This document shows, in pieces, positions 52,867-62,055 of a DNA stretch of 64,000 nucleotides. The DNA is taken from positions 46,896 through 110,895 of the forward strand of contig DASSJT010000202.1 of NCBI GenBank assembly GCA_035691065.1, written 5' to 3'. The notes beneath the pieces were generated by a model. That model was not told where the DNA came from and did not search any database. It saw only the letters and a program-made list of their open reading frames with translations. The position numbers and the translations under genes are program-made. How positions within the stretch are numbered: the stretch's first letter is position 1; each line of letters opens with the position of its first letter. This stretch comes from DASSJT01 sp035691065 (GTDB lineage: Bacteria > Actinomycetota > Actinomycetes > Actinomycetales > Dermatophilaceae).

Positions 52867-54129
52867 ATGGCGCAGGTCGAGAAGGCACCAAGCGTCCCCG
52901 AGGAGGAGCAGCCGCCTCCCTCCACCCCCCCGACCACCGCGGCCGGTTACCTACGTGCCTCACTCGCCAGGATCAGGGGTGGCGACACCGGGGTGCTGCC
53001 GGTCATCGCCGGGCTCCTGCTGGTCTCGGTCCTCTTCCAGTCGCTGAACAGCAACTTCCTGACCGCGGGCAACCTGGTCAACCTGCTCGTGCAAGCGGCT
53101 GTGTTCAGCATCCTGGCCATGGGGCAGGTGTTCGCCCTGCTGCTCGGCGAGATCGACCTGTCCATCGGGTTCGTTGCCGGGCTCAGTGCGGTGGTCATGG
53201 CGGATCGGGTTCAGGGCACCGTCGGCTGGCCCTGGTGGCTGGCGATCCTCGCTGCGCTCGCTGTGTGCGCGGCCATCGGCGCGCTTCAGGGAAGCCTGAT
53301 CACCCGGCTCGGTCTGCCGTCGTTCGTGGTGACGCTGGGTGGGCTGTTGTTCTGGCAGGGCGTCATGCTGGTGATCCTGGGCACCGGTGGCTCGATCCTG
53401 ATCCAGGACGAGACGATCAACAACATCTCGAGCGGCAACCTCCCCCGGCTCGCCGGGTGGATCGTCATGCTGGCCATCGTCGCCGTGTTCGCGGTCTACG
53501 CCTGGCGCGGCGACGCGCGCCGGCGCGAGGCCGGGCTCACGGCGCCCCCGGCGGTCCTGACGCTCGTCAAGATCCTGCTCTCGCTCCTCGGGGGCGTGGC
53601 GCTCGTCCTGCTGTGCAACGCCGACCGAGGCATCCTCCGCCCGGTCTACGGCGTGCCCTGGGTGGTACTGCTGGTCTTCGGGGTCCTTGCAGTCTGGACG
53701 TTCCTCCTCGGCCGCACCCGGTTCGGCCGGTACATCTACGCGATCGGCGGCAACGCTGAGGCAGCCCGGCGGGCGGGCGTCGGCCTGGCCCGGATCCGGA
53801 CCGTCGCCTTCGTGCTCACCTCGTTCACCGCGGGGATCGCCGGAGTCGTCTACGCGTCTCGGCTGCGGTCGATCTCCACGGCCATCGATGGCGGCACCCT
53901 GGTGCTCTATGCCGTCGCCGCCGCAGTGATCGGCGGCACCAGCCTTTTCGGTGGTCGCGGCAAGGCCATGCACGGCGTCCTCGGCGGCATCGTCATCGCG
54001 GCGATCGACAACGGCATGGGCCTGCTGGGCTTCAGCGCCGCCAGCAAGTACATGGTCACCGCGGTCGTGCTGATCGTTGCCGTGACGATCGACGCCGTCG
54101 CCCGGCGCAACCGACCAGCGGTCCGGTAA
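52867..54129 (+). CDS. sugar ABC transporter permease (XylH/RbsC-like)
   Basis: A 420-residue membrane protein with about ten to twelve helices and the BPD_transp_2 pattern (LLGEIDLSIGFVAGLSAVVM, GLPSFVVTLGGLLFWQG, GRYIYAIGGNAEAARRAG). The long middle loop (DARRREAGLTAPP) is as in XylH. It begins 3 bases after the ATPase stop. With the two upstream genes it forms a complete pentose-type importer; no regulator or catabolic gene is in the same direction. Confidence 0.92.
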   Translation: MAQVEKAPSVPEEEQPPPSTPPTTAAGYLRASLARIRGGDTGVLPVIAGLLLVSVLFQSLNSNFLTAGNLVNLLVQAAVFSILAMGQVFALLLGEIDLSIGFVAGLSAVVMADRVQGTVGWPWWLAILAALAVCAAIGALQGSLITRLGLPSFVVTLGGLLFWQGVMLVILGTGGSILIQDETINNISSGNLPRLAGWIVMLAIVAVFAVYAWRGDARRREAGLTAPPAVLTLVKILLSLLGGVALVLLCNADRGILRPVYGVPWVVLLVFGVLAVWTFLLGRTRFGRYIYAIGGNAEAARRAGVGLARIRTVAFVLTSFTAGIAGVVYASRLRSISTAIDGGTLVLYAVAAAVIGGTSLFGGRGKAMHGVLGGIVIAAIDNGMGLLGFSAASKYMVTAVVLIVAVTIDAVARRNRPAVR

Positions 54130-54144
54130 CTCCAGGCTCGACCT

Positions 54145-54200
54145 CGGCCTCAGTGTTGGCTTTGTGTTGTCCTGGCAACCCAAGGCCAACACTCAGGCCG
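54145..54200. terminator. large bidirectional hairpin
   Basis: Arms 54145-54160 and 54185-54200 pair over 16 bp with one mismatch, around a 24-base loop that itself holds GTTG/CAAC. It lies between the convergent permease and xylulokinase genes. Confidence 0.85.
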
Positions 54201-54218
54201 TAGTTCTGGCAGCTGGGC

Positions 54219-55646
54219 CTACGGCAGGTTGTGCATGGAGGCCAGCAGGCCGGCATACGTCTGCCTGACCTCGGAACCGGCCTCGGTGGCCATGCGGTCC
54301 GCTTCGGTGACCGTGTCGATCGAGAGCGGCCACTCGGGCAGGGGTGAGCCCTCCCCGGCCAGCACCCAGGCCGCCTGGCGGGCGGCGCCGATGCCGACGT
54401 ACTCGCCGGGCGAGGGCACCGCCACCGGCACCCCGAACAGCGCCGGCGCGATGGCTCGGACGGCGCGCGAGGCCGAGGCCCCCCCGATCAGGAGGACCCG
54501 CGCGACGGGGATGCCCTGACGGCGCAGCGAGTCGACGCCCGAGGCGAGGTTGCACAGCATGCCCTCGACCACCGCACGGGCGAGGTTCTCCGGGGTGGCG
54601 TTGGTGCGGGTCAGGCCGCTGAGCGTGCCCGTGGCCGATGGCAGGTCCGGGGTGCGTTCGCCGTCGAGGTAGGGCAGCAGCGAGAGGCCGCCCGCGCCGG
54701 CCGGAGCCTCGAGCGCGAGCCGGTCCAGACCGGCCAGGTCGGTGCCGAGCAGCGCCGCGCCGGCAGTGAGGACCCGGGCCGCGTTCAGTGTGCACATCAG
54801 CGGGAGGTGGCGGCCGGTGGCGTCGGCGAAGCCGGCCAGCTCTCCGGAGGGGTCGCGGACGGGGCGGTCGTGGGTGGTGAAGACCGTCCCGCTCGTGCCG
54901 AGCGAGACGACGACGTCACCGTGGTGGGTGCTCAGGCCCAGGGCGGCACCCATGTTGTCCCCCGTGCCAGGGCCGACCACCAGACCGGAGTCCGTGCTCC
55001 CGGCAGCTTCTGCGGGCCGCAGCACCCGGGGCAGCAGCGCTTCGTGGCCCAGAGCCCTTGAGACGAGGTCGCGGCGGTACTTGTCGTCCGACGCGGACCA
55101 GTAGCCAGTGCCCGAAGCATCACCCCGGTCGGTGGTCCATTCGCGGAAGCCGTTGCCCTTCTTGAGGATTCGTCCCGTCAGCCAGTCGTGCGGCAAGGTC
55201 ACGGTAGCGACCTTCGCCGCCACGTCGGGCTCGTGGTCGGCCAGCCAGCGCAGCTTGGTCACGGTGAAGCTGGCAACGGGTACGCTGCCCACTGCGTCGA
55301 CCCACGCCTCGCGGCCGCCCAGCTCCTCGAGCAGCTCAGCCGCCGCACCCGCGGAGCGCGTGTCGTTCCACAGCAGCGCCGGCCGCAGTGGCCGGTCGGC
55401 CTCGTCGAGCGCGACCATCCCGTGCTGCTGGCCACCCACCGCGAGCGCCGACACCCCCTCGAGGATGCCGTCCCCACTCGCGGCCTCGTAGGCCACCCAC
55501 CACGCCTCCGGGTCAACCTCGGTGCCGTCGGGATGCGCGGCGCGACCGGTGCGGACCACCGCACCGGTCGCGGCATCGCAGACGACGACCTTGCAGGACT
55601 GCGTGGACGAGTCGACTCCGGCGACCAGCGCCTGACCGGGGCTCAT
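54219..55646 (-). CDS. xylB: xylulokinase
   Basis: A 475-residue FGGY kinase that phosphorylates D-xylulose to feed the pentose phosphate pathway. VAGVDSSTQSCKVVV, GGQQHGMVALD, WNDTRS, SLGTSGTVF and LIGGASASRAVR are typical XylB signatures. It is the last gene of the polyol operon, 16 bases after the dehydrogenase stop. An in-frame ATG 36 bases upstream lies inside that gene and is less likely. Confidence 0.92.
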   Translation of the reverse strand: MSPGQALVAGVDSSTQSCKVVVCDAATGAVVRTGRAAHPDGTEVDPEAWWVAYEAASGDGILEGVSALAVGGQQHGMVALDEADRPLRPALLWNDTRSAGAAAELLEELGGREAWVDAVGSVPVASFTVTKLRWLADHEPDVAAKVATVTLPHDWLTGRILKKGNGFREWTTDRGDASGTGYWSASDDKYRRDLVSRALGHEALLPRVLRPAEAAGSTDSGLVVGPGTGDNMGAALGLSTHHGDVVVSLGTSGTVFTTHDRPVRDPSGELAGFADATGRHLPLMCTLNAARVLTAGAALLGTDLAGLDRLALEAPAGAGGLSLLPYLDGERTPDLPSATGTLSGLTRTNATPENLARAVVEGMLCNLASGVDSLRRQGIPVARVLLIGGASASRAVRAIAPALFGVPVAVPSPGEYVGIGAARQAAWVLAGEGSPLPEWPLSIDTVTEADRMATEAGSEVRQTYAGLLASMHNLP

Positions 55647-55662
55647 GAGTGGCTGCTCCCTG

Positions 55663-57156
55663 CTAGGTGACTGGTCGGGCATCGGCTCCCGACCGGGCTT
55701 CCAGCGTGGCCCGAGCCCCGCGGGCGTGCAAGGAATCCAGGGATGCGGTGTATGCCGCCGCGAAGCGGGCGTCCGCGGCAAGGTCGCCGAACAGGTCCGG
55801 GTCGCGGATGAAGGCGAGGGGGTCGGTGGCCTGGGCCGCAGCGGCGGCCATGACCCGGTCGCGGAGCCGGTCGACGACCTCGATCCTCTGCCCCTGCTCG
55901 TCGACGCCCTCGGCATAGCGGGCCCACGACGCGACGACAAGGGCCGAGCGCTCGATCTCGCCACCGGTGCGCAGGTTCTCCTTGATGACCGGGACGAGCC
56001 ACTTCGGGATCCGGTCGGAGCTCTCGGCGCACAGCCGGGCCAGGGTGTCGCGCACCTCGGGGTTGGCGAACCGCTCGATGAGCTCGCGGCGGTACGCCTC
56101 CAGGTCGACGCCTGGCACCGGCGGCAGCGTCGGACTGCCCTCGCGTTCCATGTAGTCGAGCAGGAACCGCACGAACAGCGGGTCCTGGCAGACCTCGTGG
56201 GCGTAGCGGTACCCCGCGAGGTAGCCGAGGTAGCAGAGCGCCTGGTGGCTCGCGTTGAGCAGCCGGAGCTTCATCAGCTCGTAGGGCTCGACGTCCCCGA
56301 CGAGCTGGACCCCCGCCGCCTCGAACGGAGGGCGCCCCTGCGTGAAGTGGTCCTCCAGCACCCACTGCGTGAACGGCTCGCACACGACCGGCCACCCGTC
56401 GTCGACCCCGAACTCCTCGGACAGCCGCTGGATGTCCTCCGGTGCGGTGACCGGCGTGATGCGGTCGACCATCGAGTTCGGGAACGCGACGTGGGCCTCC
56501 ATCCAGTCGGCCAGCCCGGGGTCGCGCAGCCGGGCGAAGGCGGTGATCATCCGCCGAGCGACGTTGCCGTTGCCGGGCAGGTTGTCGCAGGACATCACGG
56601 TGAACGGCGCCCGGCCCGATGCCCGCCGCTGCTGGAGGGCAGCGACGATGAAGCCGAAGACCGTGGTGGGGGGACCGTCCCCGGCGAGGTCGGCCTGGAT
56701 GGACGGGTCGGCCGCGTTGAACTCGCCGGTCACCTGGTTGACCAGGTAGCCACCCTCGGTGATCGTCAGCGACACGATGCGGGTCCGGTCGTCGGCCAGT
56801 CGGTCGACGACCGCCTGCGGGTCGTCCGGCGCGAAGATCATCTCGACGATCGAGCCGATGACTCGCGGCTCGCGGTGGCCGTCGGGATGCTTCACGACCA
56901 AGGTGTAGAGGCAGTCCTGGCGGTTCAGCGTGTCGACGATCCGCCGGTCGTGCGGGAGGGCACCGACCCCGCAGATGCCCCAGTCCATCGCCTGCCCGCT
57001 CTCGAGCAGGCGGTCCAGGTACATCGCCTCGTGTGCCCGGTGGAACCCGCCCACCCCGAAGTGGACGATGCTTGCGGTCACCTTCGACCGGTCGTATGCC
57101 GGCCGGCTGACTCGCGGGTCGAGCTCGCCAAGGGTGAGGGCAGACAGAGCTGTCAC
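55663..57156 (-). CDS. mannitol/arabitol 2-dehydrogenase family protein
   Basis: A 497-residue long-chain polyol dehydrogenase. IVHFGVGGFHRAHEAMYLD binds NAD, and KLRLLNASHQALCYLG holds the catalytic Lys, Asn and His. The family turns mannitol to fructose or D-arabitol to D-xylulose. The adjacent xylulokinase, and no fructokinase, favour arabitol (inference). It follows the transporter genes in the same operon. Confidence 0.9.
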   Translation of the reverse strand: MTALSALTLGELDPRVSRPAYDRSKVTASIVHFGVGGFHRAHEAMYLDRLLESGQAMDWGICGVGALPHDRRIVDTLNRQDCLYTLVVKHPDGHREPRVIGSIVEMIFAPDDPQAVVDRLADDRTRIVSLTITEGGYLVNQVTGEFNAADPSIQADLAGDGPPTTVFGFIVAALQQRRASGRAPFTVMSCDNLPGNGNVARRMITAFARLRDPGLADWMEAHVAFPNSMVDRITPVTAPEDIQRLSEEFGVDDGWPVVCEPFTQWVLEDHFTQGRPPFEAAGVQLVGDVEPYELMKLRLLNASHQALCYLGYLAGYRYAHEVCQDPLFVRFLLDYMEREGSPTLPPVPGVDLEAYRRELIERFANPEVRDTLARLCAESSDRIPKWLVPVIKENLRTGGEIERSALVVASWARYAEGVDEQGQRIEVVDRLRDRVMAAAAAQATDPLAFIRDPDLFGDLAADARFAAAYTASLDSLHARGARATLEARSGADARPVT

Positions 57157-57213
57157 CGAGGACTCCTTCCACGCCGCCGGACCGTCGAGATGCGCATGCG
57201 TGTGGGCGTTGCC

Positions 57214-57276
57214 TGGCTCCGTGCCACGCCCGTCTGGTTCCGTGCCACGGCCGCCTGGTTCGGTGGCAGGGTCAGG
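57214..57276. repeat. three-copy tandem repeat, 21 bp period
   Basis: TGGCTCCGTGCCACGCCCGT, TGGTTCCGTGCCACGGCCGC and a more diverged third copy follow one another in the 136-base gap between the second permease and the dehydrogenase. Confidence 0.75.
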
Positions 57277-57292
57277 CGGCCCGGTGGCACGG

Positions 57293-58180
57293 TCACTTGA
57301 CCGCGCCGAGTGACAGCCCGCGCACGAGCTTGTCCTGCGCCGCGAAGCCGGCGATCAGGACGGGCAGCGAGACGAGTGTCGCGGCCGCACACAGCTTGCC
57401 CAGGAACAGGCCCTGGCTGGAGATGAAGCCGACCAGGAAGATCGGCGCCGTGGATGCGCGGACCGCCGTGAGGTTCACGGCGAACATGAACTCGTTCCAG
57501 CTGAAGATGAAGCAGATCAGGCTGGTCGCCGCGAGGCCAGGTGCGACAACTGGCGCCACGATGCTGAGGAGCGTTCGGATGAATCCGGCGCCATCGACCT
57601 CCGCCGCTTCAAGGATCTCCTTGGGCACCTCGGCGAGGAAGGACCGCATCAGCCAGACGCCGATCGGCAGGTTCATCGAGGTGTACAGGATGACCAGCGT
57701 GAAGACGTTGTCGAGCATCCCCGCCTTCTTGACGATCAGGTAGATGGGCAGGAGCGCGGCGATGGGGGGGAGGAACTTGGTCGAGAGGAAGAAGAACATC
57801 ACGTCCGTCCACTTCTCGACCGGCTTGATCGAGAGCGCGTATGCCGCGGGAACGGCGAGCACGAGAACCAGGATGGTCGACATCACGCTTGCCGTGAGCG
57901 AGTTGATCAGGAACGGTGTGACACCGCGGTCGAACAACAGCCCGTAGTTGCCGAAGGTGAGAGCGGCGAAGGGCGATGGCGGGTTGGTGGCAGCGTCCGC
58001 CTCCTTGTGGAGCGAGGTGAGCACCATCCACGCGACAGGTGCGAAGAACAGCAGGGTGACGACCCACGCCAAGATGGCCCACCACCGCCCCGCCTGCGTG
58101 CCGGTGTCGCCGCCCGTGTCCCGCTGGGGACGCAGGCGACGGGCGAGGGACGGACGGGGGGGTGCAGCAGTGGCAGTCAT
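57293..58180 (-). CDS. polyol ABC transporter permease (MalG/SmoG-like)
   Basis: A 295-residue inner-membrane permease with six helices and the EAA loop EVPKEILEAAEVDGAGFIRTLL. It belongs to the CUT1 group and forms a heterodimer with the permease encoded just upstream, whose stop it overlaps by 4 bases. No ATPase gene is in the operon, so a shared MsiK-type ATPase encoded elsewhere probably powers it. Confidence 0.92.
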   Translation of the reverse strand: MTATAAPPRPSLARRLRPQRDTGGDTGTQAGRWWAILAWVVTLLFFAPVAWMVLTSLHKEADAATNPPSPFAALTFGNYGLLFDRGVTPFLINSLTASVMSTILVLVLAVPAAYALSIKPVEKWTDVMFFFLSTKFLPPIAALLPIYLIVKKAGMLDNVFTLVILYTSMNLPIGVWLMRSFLAEVPKEILEAAEVDGAGFIRTLLSIVAPVVAPGLAATSLICFIFSWNEFMFAVNLTAVRASTAPIFLVGFISSQGLFLGKLCAAATLVSLPVLIAGFAAQDKLVRGLSLGAVK

Positions 58181-59160
58181 TTGGACACCTCTTCCTGGAA
58201 CAGCCCCGAGATGGTCCGCAGGGCGAACGTCGCCACGACGATCGTGCCGAGCACGACCACGACGCCTGCCGCAGCGGCCTCGCCGTACTCGTACTTGCGG
58301 AACATCGTCAGGTAGATCTCGTAGGGCAGGTTCGTCGTCGCGGTTCCGGGACCGCCCTGGGTGATGGTGAAGATCGCGTCGAACGTCTGCAGGACGTAGA
58401 TCGAGCCGAGCAGGGTGGCGAGCTCGATGTACTGCCGCAGGTGCGGCAGCGTCATGAAGCGGAAGATCTGGAGACCGCTCGCCCCGTCGACCCTGGCCGC
58501 CTCGATCACATCGCCCGGCTGGGACTGCAGACCGGCCAGCAGGATCAGCATCATGAACGGCGTCCACTGCCAGACGAGGGCTGCGACGACGGCCGGCATG
58601 GGGGTCGATGACACGTAGTCGATGACCGGGCCCTCCTGGGCACCGAACAGTCGCCAGATCGCGTTGAGCACTCCGTTGAACAGCCCGTAGTCGGGGTTGT
58701 AGAGCGCGTGCTTCCACAGCAGCGCCGTCGCCACGGGCATCACCAGGAAGGGCGCGATGAGCAGCGTCCTGGCCAGGCCGCGGCCCGGGAACTTCCGGTC
58801 GAGCAGGATCGCCAAAGCCAGCCCGATGAGGACGCTCACGACGACGACCGAGGCTGTGAGCACCACGGTGTTGAGCACGGCGGTCCGCAGCCGGTTGTCG
58901 GTGAAGACTGTCCCGTAGTTCTGCAGGCCGGCGAAGGAGTTGTAGTTCCCCAGCCCGAGGAAGCTGCGCTCGCCGGGCTGGAGCACGTTCCAGTGCAGTG
59001 TCGAGATCGCGATCGTCACCAGGAACGGAAGCTGGGTGACGATGATCGTGAAGATGAGAGCCGGGAGCAGGGGTGCCCGGCGCCGCCACTTCCGCTGGGG
59101 AGCGTGTCTGACGTCCTGTGGCGCAGCGGACGTCGAGCTGCGTTGTGCGATGGCAGTCAT
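58177..59160 (-). CDS. polyol ABC transporter permease (MalF/SmoF-like)
   Basis: A 327-residue CUT1 permease with six helices and the EAA loop QPGDVIEAARVDGASGLQIF. It partners the MalG-type permease encoded next. AGGAGG precedes the ATG. A stable hairpin separates it from the binding-protein gene upstream. Confidence 0.92.
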   Translation of the reverse strand: MTAIAQRSSTSAAPQDVRHAPQRKWRRRAPLLPALIFTIIVTQLPFLVTIAISTLHWNVLQPGERSFLGLGNYNSFAGLQNYGTVFTDNRLRTAVLNTVVLTASVVVVSVLIGLALAILLDRKFPGRGLARTLLIAPFLVMPVATALLWKHALYNPDYGLFNGVLNAIWRLFGAQEGPVIDYVSSTPMPAVVAALVWQWTPFMMLILLAGLQSQPGDVIEAARVDGASGLQIFRFMTLPHLRQYIELATLLGSIYVLQTFDAIFTITQGGPGTATTNLPYEIYLTMFRKYEYGEAAAAGVVVVLGTIVVATFALRTISGLFQEEVSK

Positions 59161-59210
59161 GGGTTCCTCCTGTCAGCCCGGGCGCGCGGAGCCGAGCCGG
59201 CCCCGGCCCC

Positions 59211-59240
59211 CGGGCCGGACGGCATACGCCGTCCGGCCCG
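59211..59240 (-). terminator. intercistronic hairpin after the binding-protein gene
   Basis: A perfect 13-bp stem (59211-59223 with 59228-59240) closes on the tetraloop ATAC. It starts 9 bases past the binding-protein stop and before the permeases. In such operons a hairpin here leaves more binding protein than permease by partial termination or mRNA protection. Confidence 0.85.
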
Positions 59241-59248
59241 GAGCGGTG

Positions 59249-60622
59249 CTACTTCCCTGCGTACTTGGCAGCGACGGCTTCGGCGAGCTTCTGCCCGTCA
59301 GCCAGCGCACTCTCGACCGTGCCCTTGCCCGCGATCACGGCGCTGATGCTCTGCGACACCTTCGTGGCGAGGTCTGTGAACTCGGGAATGCTCACGTACT
59401 GCACGCCGATCGTGGGGCGGGGCTGCACACCGGGATTGGCCGGGTCGGCCTCCTGGATCGCCTTGAGCGTGATGGCACCGAATGCGGCAGACGCCTTCTT
59501 GTACTCGGGCAGCTCGTAGGTGCTCGCGCGCTTGCCGGCAGGAACGCGGGCGTAGCCGAGCTTGTCGCCGACGAGCTTCTCGTAGTCCTTCCCCGAAGCC
59601 CACAGCATGAACTTGGCTGCGGCGTCAGCCTTCTTGGTGGTCTTCGGCATGGCCCAGGCCCAGGTCCACAGCCAGCCGGAGTTGGACGTCTTGTTGACCG
59701 GGGCGAGCGCGTAGCCGACCTTGCCGGCGACCTTGCTGACGTTCGGGTCCTCGAGCGAACCCGCTGCCGAGGTCGCGTCGTACCACATCGCGACCTTGCT
59801 CTGGCTCATCGCGTTGAGGCACTCGGAGAAGCCGGCCTGCGAGGCGCCCGCCTCACCATGTGCCTTGATGAGGTCGACGTAGAACTTGACCGCTGCGGTG
59901 AACTCGGGAGAGTTCACCTCGGCTTTCCAGTCCTTGGTGAACCAGGTGCCGCCAAAGGTGTTGACGACGGTGGTGAGGGGAGCGAACATCTCACCCCATC
60001 CGGGAAGGCCCCGGAGGCAGATCCCCTTCATGCCGGGCTCGGCGCCGTCGACCTTGGCCGCGATGTCCGCGACCTGCTGCCAGGTCGGCTGCTCAGGGAT
60101 CGTGATGCCCTTCTTCGCCATGATGTCCTTGCGGTACATCAGGAACGACGACTCGCCATAGAACGGCACGGCGTACAGCTTGCCGTCCAGCGACAGCGAC
60201 TCGACGATCGGCTTGAGCAGGTCGGCCCGGTCGAACGCCGTGTCCTTGTCGGCGTAGCTGCCGAGCTCGTGGAGCCAGCCGTTCTTGGCCCAGATACCAG
60301 CCTCGTAGGCGCCGATGGTTGCGACGTCGTACTGGCCTGCCTGGGTCGCGACGTCCTGGGTGACCTTGTCGCGCAGCTCGTTCTCGGGCAAGACCGTGTA
60401 GTTCACCGTGATGCCGGTGTCCTTGGTGAAGCTGTCGGCGGTCAGCTTCTGGATGTCCTCCATCTGCGGGTTGCCGACCATGAGCACGTTGATCGACGTG
60501 GCACCGCCTGTGCCCCCTGTCGACCCGCCGCCGCCTCCAGCGCCGGCGCACGCAGTGGTGAGCAGCGCTGTGCTGATGCCTGCCGCCAGGAGCAGTCGTC
60601 CCCGACGTGTCTTCCGAACCAT
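59249..60622 (-). CDS. polyol ABC substrate-binding lipoprotein (SmoE/MtlE-like)
   Basis: A 457-residue extracellular solute-binding lipoprotein with lipobox LLTTAC (Cys25), then a Gly-rich linker and a family 1 binding fold. NGWLHELGSYADKD, VPFYGESSFLMYRKDIM and WTWAWAMPK resemble sorbitol/mannitol-binding proteins. AAGGAGG precedes the ATG. It is the first gene of the operon, facing the SorC-type regulator across a palindrome-rich promoter region. Confidence 0.9.
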   Translation of the reverse strand: MVRKTRRGRLLLAAGISTALLTTACAGAGGGGGSTGGTGGATSINVLMVGNPQMEDIQKLTADSFTKDTGITVNYTVLPENELRDKVTQDVATQAGQYDVATIGAYEAGIWAKNGWLHELGSYADKDTAFDRADLLKPIVESLSLDGKLYAVPFYGESSFLMYRKDIMAKKGITIPEQPTWQQVADIAAKVDGAEPGMKGICLRGLPGWGEMFAPLTTVVNTFGGTWFTKDWKAEVNSPEFTAAVKFYVDLIKAHGEAGASQAGFSECLNAMSQSKVAMWYDATSAAGSLEDPNVSKVAGKVGYALAPVNKTSNSGWLWTWAWAMPKTTKKADAAAKFMLWASGKDYEKLVGDKLGYARVPAGKRASTYELPEYKKASAAFGAITLKAIQEADPANPGVQPRPTIGVQYVSIPEFTDLATKVSQSISAVIAGKGTVESALADGQKLAEAVAAKYAGK

Positions 60623-60659
60623 CGATCCTCCTTGATCAATGCGCTCTTGCCGTCTGTCG

Positions 60660-60686
60660 GCATATCGGCGATATGCTCATCTGAGC
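60660..60686. promoter_or_regulatory. SorC-type operator region
   Basis: GCATATCGGCGATATGC (60660-60676) is a perfect 8-1-8 palindrome and GCTCATCTGAGC (60675-60686) is a second dyad overlapping it. They lie about 40 bases upstream of the binding-protein gene, in the divergent gap with the SorC gene. Confidence 0.7.
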
Positions 60687-60763
60687 GCTGGGCTGCACAT
60701 ACGAGTAAAGTGCGATAGGTCACACCTTGTCAACAGGGCGGGGGTCGTTATGGGATTTGCGCC

Positions 60764-61708
60764 ATGAGTTCTGGGCAGGGGCCCGCGGAGCTGGTGCTCG
60801 CAGCCGGGGTGGCACGCCGCCACTACCTGCAGGGCAAGTCGAAGGTCGAGATCGCTGAAGAGCTCGGCATCAGCAGGTTCAAGGTGGCGCGGCTCCTGGA
60901 TACCGCGCGGGCCAAGGGCATCGTGCGGATCGAGATCGTGCGCCAGGGCGACCTGGACGTCGACCTGTCGGCCCAGCTCCAGGAGGCGCTCGGGCTCGCG
61001 CACGCCCTGGTCGTCCAGGGCTCGGGGCCCGAGGGGGCGCTGCGGGCCAGCCTGGGAGCCGCGGCTGCGGGCCTGCTCGCGGAGGTCCTGGTAGACGGCG
61101 ACGTCCTGGGGCTTCCTTGGTCCCGCAGCGTCAGCGAGGTGGTCGCCGCACTGGAAGAGCTCCCGCACATCAGCGTCGTCCAGCTCAGTGGCTCCATGGT
61201 CCTGCCGGACATCGACACCAGCCCGGTCGACCTGGTCCGCCGCACCGCTCGACTGGCCGGCGGCGAGGCCCACGTCTTCTACGCGCCGTTCATCCTCGAC
61301 GACGCCGAGAGCGCCTCAGCGCTCATCCGGCAGCCCGCTGTTGCCGATGCCCTGGCCCATATCGAGAAGGTCACGACTGCCGTCGTCGGCGTGGGTGCCT
61401 GGGCCGAGGGCCTCTCGACCATCTTCGAGGTGAGCGACACCGCCACGCGCCGCGAGGTGACGCGCGAGGGAGTGCTCGGCGAGGCAGCCGGTGTCTTCTT
61501 CGACTCGAGGGGCTCCGTCGTCGAGCCCGCCATCAGCGCCCGCATGGTGAACATCCGCGGCGACCAGCTGCGCGCGATCCCTGACGTCGTCGCCATCGCG
61601 TCCGGGGCTGCCAAGGCCGCAGCCGTCCGCGCAGCGATCCAAGGCAGCTTGGTCAACAGCCTCGTGGTCGACGAGTCGCTCGCCCACGCTCTGCTCAACA
61701 TCGTCTAG
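60764..61708 (+). CDS. SorC/DeoR-type sugar-responsive regulator
   Basis: A 314-residue regulator with an N-terminal HTH (SKVEIAEELGISRFKVARLLDTARAKGIV) and the SorC sugar-binding domain (LGLPWSRSVSEVVAAL, NIRGDQLRAIPDVVAIASG). These proteins usually bind sugar phosphates. It is divergent from the polyol operon and surely its local regulator; the effector may be xylulose 5-phosphate or similar (inference). Confidence 0.93.
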   Translation: MSSGQGPAELVLAAGVARRHYLQGKSKVEIAEELGISRFKVARLLDTARAKGIVRIEIVRQGDLDVDLSAQLQEALGLAHALVVQGSGPEGALRASLGAAAAGLLAEVLVDGDVLGLPWSRSVSEVVAALEELPHISVVQLSGSMVLPDIDTSPVDLVRRTARLAGGEAHVFYAPFILDDAESASALIRQPAVADALAHIEKVTTAVVGVGAWAEGLSTIFEVSDTATRREVTREGVLGEAAGVFFDSRGSVVEPAISARMVNIRGDQLRAIPDVVAIASGAAKAAAVRAAIQGSLVNSLVVDESLAHALLNIV

Positions 61709-62055
61709 AAGGGCGCTGTTGCCTAATGCACTGAGCGCCAAGCCATTTCGGGCCGACCCAAGGCCGTATGCCGTCGCGCTCGTCAGGGTCGACCCGTCAC
61801 CTCCGGTTGCGTCGACGTCAGGGGCTTCGGCGGGTGGGCCCGAGGCTGGTCGGCTGGGGTTTGCCGAGATAACACGGGGGTAGGCACTCGTCGGCCACCG
61901 TGCGATGTCGCCCATACCTCGCCTGGACCGGACGGAAGGGCTTCGTGTCGGGGGCCGTCTGGATCCGCCCGGCCATGGCATGCGGGCTCGCCTGAAAGGG
62001 CGTAGTAAGGGAAGGCGGCACCGAGTGGTGCCCCGATCAACGGAGGAGCACAGCA
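61709..62055. other. 347-base gap before the repeat-peptide operon
   Basis: It follows the SorC stop. GGCGCT (61712-61717) and AGCGCC (61734-61739) may form a weak terminator. One GTATGCCG lies near 61763. The rest should hold the promoter and leader of the repeat-peptide operon. I see no convincing gene or known riboswitch. Confidence 0.5.
62017..62032 (+). promoter_or_regulatory. leader hairpin upstream of repeat peptide
   Basis: GGCACC-GAGT-GGTGCC is a perfect 6-bp stem with a tetraloop, ending 23 bases before the peptide start and just ahead of its ribosome site (GGAGGAG). It may shield the mRNA leader or tune translation. Confidence 0.5.

Noticed and set aside
55645..57300. 551-codon open frame on the plus strand
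   Set aside because: It is antisense to the polyol dehydrogenase, which has full catalytic motifs and operon context.
59036..60718. 560-codon open frame on the plus strand
   Set aside because: It is antisense to the binding-protein and permease genes and shows no recognisable domain.
61818..62021. Small 67-codon frame on the minus strand in the gap before the repeat peptide
   Set aside because: No ribosome site, no family likeness, and it would run against the promoter region of the peptide operon.
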